26,698 bases of DNA from Caldisericia bacterium. Its GTDB lineage: Bacteria > Caldisericota > Caldisericia > UBA6126 > JAGPKI01. This document shows positions 24,019-26,698 of the stretch, piece after piece. Under the pieces are notes generated by a model. That model did not search any database, was not told the origin of the DNA, and saw only the letters and a list, made by a program, of their open reading frames with translations. The position numbers and the translations under genes are program-made. Where the stretch lies: the NCBI GenBank assembly GCA_018054005.1, contig JAGPKI010000005.1, positions 1 to 26,698 on the forward strand, read 5' to 3'. Within the stretch, counting starts at the first letter, position 1. Each line of letters opens with the position of its first letter.

Positions 24019-24047
24019 TTGACAAAAAGTAAAACTATTTGTAAAGT
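24019..24047 (+). promoter_or_regulatory. Promoter giving a probably leaderless ATPase mRNA
   Basis: A perfect -35, TTGACA (24019-24024), is followed after 17 nt by TAAAGT (24042-24047, four of six consensus). Seven nt downstream of the -10 is the A of the ATPase ATG (24054), so the predicted transcript start and start codon coincide. No SD precedes the ATG. Confidence 0.6.
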
Positions 24048-24053
24048 GTATTT

Positions 24054-25214
24054 ATGTTTAAGGAAAGGGAGTTATTAAAAAAAGTAATTCCTTGTTTACG
24101 CTCCTCCGAGCCAATTTTTATTGAAGGTATTAGAGGGGTAGGTAAGTCAACTTTATTGAAATATATTTACAATAAAGTTGAAACTAACAATAAACTTTTC
24201 CTTGATTTTGAAAATCCGATAAACCGTAAATATTTCGAGGGTGAAAATTTTGAGAGAATGAAGTCTTCGCTTGAAATACTTGGTTTAGATTTTGAAAACG
24301 AAAAAGCCTATATATTTTTGGATGAAGTAAGAGAAATTACCAATTTAATTTCAGTAATTAATTATTTTGTTAAAACTTGTAATGTTAAATTTTTACTTAC
24401 TTCTTCTGTTTGTTCATCAAAATCTAAAATAATGACAGGTAACAAAATATATTCATTTGAGTTATTTCCCTTAAATTTTAAGGAATTTTTGTCTTTTAAA
24501 GGTGCCAAAATAAAGCTTCCAGATGAAGAAAAAGGTATTACCAGACAAATTTATGATGTTCTTTCCAATATGTATGAAGAGTATATTCTTTTTGGAGGCT
24601 TTCCTGAGGTTGTTCTTAAAAAAACTATTGATGAAAAGAGAAAAACAATTGAAAATATTTTTTCATCTTTTTTTAAGTTTGATGTTGTTCAATTCAGTAG
24701 TTTCAGAAAAAGTGAAGCCATTAGAGATCTTATGCTTCTCTTGATGCAGAGGGTTGGTCAGAAGCTTGATGTGCAAAGGCTATCTAAGGATATAAATTTA
24801 TCAAGAGCAACAACTTATGAATATATTTCTTTCCTTGAAAAAGCCCACTTTATTAAAACAGTTAATCCCATTAGTTTTAACGATAACCGTGAATTAAAAA
24901 AAGTTTCAAAAGTTTATGTTTGCGATACAGGACTTATAAATAATTTTGCAAGGGTATCTGAAGAAGATTTATTTAAAAATAGTGTTTTTCAAAATATCCG
25001 TAATGATGAAGAAATCTATTATTATCAGAAAAAAGGTGGAGCATCAATTGATTTCGTAATTAAAAATAAAGCTTATAATGTAAAAATAAGTCCTAAAAGA
25101 GCAGATATAAGCCGACTAAAGAGACTTAGTATGAATGTTGGAGCTATAGAATCTAAAATTATTTCAAAAAATTATTCTGAATACGAGGATGTTACATATG
25201 CTTTTATGTTATGA
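24054..25214 (+). CDS. AAA ATPase of the DUF4143 type
   Basis: 386 residues. The N-terminal ATPase domain has Walker A GIRGVGKST (about 26-34) and Walker B YIFLDEV (about 86-92), followed by a sensor-like LLTSS strand. A winged-helix-like segment (about 235-285, DINLSRATTYEYISFLEKAHFI) precedes a C-terminal DUF4143 nuclease-like region with the core YYYQKKGGASIDFVI and a following K-I-S strand (usual family form E-x-DFV...K). The family is common in archaea and anaerobic bacteria, often in many copies; its role is unresolved, though toxin-antitoxin or mobile-DNA links have been proposed. Single-gene unit with no SD and its own promoter. Confidence 0.88.
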   Translation: MFKERELLKKVIPCLRSSEPIFIEGIRGVGKSTLLKYIYNKVETNNKLFLDFENPINRKYFEGENFERMKSSLEILGLDFENEKAYIFLDEVREITNLISVINYFVKTCNVKFLLTSSVCSSKSKIMTGNKIYSFELFPLNFKEFLSFKGAKIKLPDEEKGITRQIYDVLSNMYEEYILFGGFPEVVLKKTIDEKRKTIENIFSSFFKFDVVQFSSFRKSEAIRDLMLLLMQRVGQKLDVQRLSKDINLSRATTYEYISFLEKAHFIKTVNPISFNDNRELKKVSKVYVCDTGLINNFARVSEEDLFKNSVFQNIRNDEEIYYYQKKGGASIDFVIKNKAYNVKISPKRADISRLKRLSMNVGAIESKIISKNYSEYEDVTYAFML

Positions 25215-25230
25215 ATTATTATTTGTTGAT

Positions 25231-25277
25231 TTGAACCTATTTAAATACAAATGGATATTTAAGAATATAGATATACT
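25231..25277 (+). promoter_or_regulatory. Possible promoter of the surface repeat protein
   Basis: TTGAAC (25231-25236) with GATATT (25254-25259) 17 nt away is one option. The better -10 by itself is TATACT (25272-25277), the same hexamer as before purA, but it lacks a -35. Either gives a 20-40 nt leader containing AAAGGAG. Confidence 0.3.
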
Positions 25278-25302
25278 TTCATTGATTGAAAGGAGTTAAA
25301 TA

Positions 25303-26698
25303 ATGAGAAAGAGTTTAAGTTTTTTGGTTGTTTTGTTTCTGATACTTTCTCAGTTTTCATTTTTGGAATTTTCGTTTGCTTTAACTGCTGCCGATGTTAC
25401 TGTTACACCTCCAATTGCAGGACATGTTGCCTCTTATGATATTCAATTTACTCTTGGCACTGGTTCTGGTTATGCAATACCAGAAACTGGTTATATAAAA
25501 ATTAGTTTTCCTACTGGTACTACTCTTCCAACTTCAATGGATAAAAGTTGCGTTACAGTAAATGGAAGCGCTACCCTGGAAGATCCAAAGATATCAGGTA
25601 CAACTATCAGAGTAATGGTTCCTTCTCCAATTACAGCCGGATCAAATGTTACTGTTGCTTTTTCTCAGACATGCGGTATTAAAAATCCTGCTTCATCTAC
25701 TGGCAATTTAAGACTAAAAGTTGAAACGGGTTATCTTGTTGGAACATCTGAAACAAGAATTGAGGGTCCAATGGACTCAAATAAATATTTTATAGGTGTT
25801 CCAGCAGATGTTACTGTTTCACCTAATACAGACGGGTCAGAGTTTGCTGAATATAAGTTTGTATGGAAGGTTGGAAATGAAGGAGCATTATCAAAAGATA
25901 CCGATGAAATAACTATAGAATTTGACGCAGCCTATATCACTCCACCTAAAGCACTCTTTTCAGGTAAAATACCAGCAAGTTATATTCTTGTTAACAGTAA
26001 ACCTCTTAATTATGATGCCACTTGTACGACTACCCCTTTAACATTAAAATTTAAAGTACCTGTTGATGTTACAAATAGCTCACAGGTGACTATAATATTG
26101 ACAAATTCTGTTGGGATGGTCAACCCAACTGCAGGTGTTTATCAGATAAAGATAAGTACCACAAAAGAGCCAACAAAAATTGACTCAAACCCTTATACTA
26201 TTTATGATGCTATTGAATTCTTTGATCTTGACGGAGATGCAACAAATGGTGTTCAAGGAGTTGTAGTTAATCCTTACACAGTGAGTGTAGAAGCAGAATA
26301 TAAGATTGGAATAACAATAAATGTGCCACTCTCCGCAAATTACGGGACTATAACAATTGCTTTTCCGACTGGCACTACTCTTCCATCAACTATTCCAGCT
26401 TCATCTGTTATATTTGATGTTGATGGAACACCTTATTCGCTTATTTTTGATCCCTTAAGAAGTGGTAATAATATAACAATTACTGTTCCTACTGATATTG
26501 CTGCAGGAGCAGAAATTACAATTGATTTCCTAAAATCCATAAAAATTAAAAATCCATCAAAAGCAGGTATATATACTCTTCAAGTAATGACTTCAGCTCA
26601 ACCTTATTACAGAGTTTCTCCTCCTTATGCTATAGGGACTTCTGTTACAAATGTTAAAGTAACACCTACCCCTGATACCAAAGCATCAAATAACGTTC
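25303..26698 (+). CDS. Secreted repeat-domain surface protein (3' end outside window)
   Basis: The reading frame is open from ATG 25303 to the window edge (465 complete codons), so the C-terminus is missing. SD GGAG (25292-25295) is 7 nt upstream. A signal peptide (SLSFLVVLFLILSQF to FA, about 1-28) is followed by three beta-rich Thr/Pro/Gly-rich repeats of about 130-140 residues, starting near VTVTPP (about 33), VTVSPN (about 170) and VVVNPY (about 320). Each has V-x-P, Y-x-I/F, a strand, a loop and a closing G-x-Y/L-x-L-x-V-x-T. Repeats 1 and 3 share FPTGTTLP. A fourth repeat starts at VTNVKVTPTPDTK. Similar repeats occur in large surface proteins of anaerobes, sometimes with C-terminal stalk domains; an adhesin or S-layer-associated role is inference. 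Confidence 0.85.
   Translation, partial: MRKSLSFLVVLFLILSQFSFLEFSFALTAADVTVTPPIAGHVASYDIQFTLGTGSGYAIPETGYIKISFPTGTTLPTSMDKSCVTVNGSATLEDPKISGTTIRVMVPSPITAGSNVTVAFSQTCGIKNPASSTGNLRLKVETGYLVGTSETRIEGPMDSNKYFIGVPADVTVSPNTDGSEFAEYKFVWKVGNEGALSKDTDEITIEFDAAYITPPKALFSGKIPASYILVNSKPLNYDATCTTTPLTLKFKVPVDVTNSSQVTIILTNSVGMVNPTAGVYQIKISTTKEPTKIDSNPYTIYDAIEFFDLDGDATNGVQGVVVNPYTVSVEAEYKIGITINVPLSANYGTITIAFPTGTTLPSTIPASSVIFDVDGTPYSLIFDPLRSGNNITITVPTDIAAGAEITIDFLKSIKIKNPSKAGIYTLQVMTSAQPYYRVSPPYAIGTSVTNVKVTPTPDTKASNNV

Larger units (their letters stand above)
23588..24053. other. 466-bp very AT-rich intergenic region
   Basis: Holds element copy 3 (23690-23848), a tandem octamer array (23771-23794) and a promoter (24019-24047). 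Between 23849 and 24010 the sequence is almost all A/T with no gene or clear hairpin. No obvious terminator follows the GerMN gene; AATAAA/TTTATT around 23641-23659 is only a 6-bp AT stem. Confidence 0.65.

Noticed and set aside
1..26698. CRISPR array, tRNA or insertion sequence
   Set aside because: No regularly spaced repeats, cloverleaf-like sequence or transposase motif was seen on either strand; the short repeats present are described separately.

Overview
This is an AT-rich (by eye roughly 30% G+C), gene-dense bacterial window with about 20 real genes, short or overlapping gene junctions, good Shine-Dalgarno (SD) sites and several TTG starts. The split PurS/PurQ/PurL enzyme, an Fe-S-type PurF, an ECF sigma factor, secreted peptidases with dockerin modules, DUF5666 repeats and a DUF4143-type ATPase point to an anaerobic, possibly thermophilic, Gram-positive-like or deep-branching low-G+C bacterium. 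A Caldisericota-like or clostridial relative is a guess from gene content only. No rRNA, tRNA, CRISPR array, transposase or phage gene was seen.

Layout. (1) 1-704: AT-rich non-coding DNA with the first copy of a dispersed intergenic element. (2) 705-11134: a nine-gene purine operon, purA-purB-purS-purQ-purL-purF-purN-purH-purD, mostly with overlapping ends. It covers most steps from PRPP to IMP plus both adenylosuccinate steps, but has no purM, purC or purE. (3) 11135-11865: a 731-bp gap with the second element copy and a strong hairpin just before the next gene. (4) 11866-15003: a large secreted subtilisin-family protease with PA, FlgD-like, cohesin-like and dockerin modules, facing a minus-strand operon across a perfect 32-bp palindrome that probably ends both transcripts. 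(5) 17671-15086, minus strand: ECF sigma factor, membrane-anchored partner with DUF5666-like sensor modules, and an exported protein made of three DUF5666 repeats. (6) 17839-23587, plus strand, from a divergent promoter: TlpA-like lipoprotein, rsmD, coaD, a coiled-coil protein, an FmdB-type zinc ribbon, a secreted M28 aminopeptidase with a dockerin, and a membrane-anchored GerMN-repeat protein. (7) 23588-24053: third element copy and very AT-rich DNA. (8) 24054-25214: an AAA ATPase whose promoter places transcription start on its ATG, so its mRNA is probably leaderless. (9) 25303 to the window end: the first 465 codons of a secreted repeat protein, cut by the window edge.

How it fits together. 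The purine operon makes IMP, and purA/purB then make AMP. The remainder is largely a cell-envelope region: exported proteases, a redox lipoprotein, a membrane GerMN protein, a surface repeat protein and a sigma/anti-sigma pair that probably reads envelope state. The most unusual signals are the three-copy intergenic element, always 175-205 bp before a gene in the same orientation; the cohesin/dockerin modules on proteases; the leaderless ATPase; and a near-perfect SD followed by an ATG-TAA minimal frame between the anti-sigma and DUF5666 genes.
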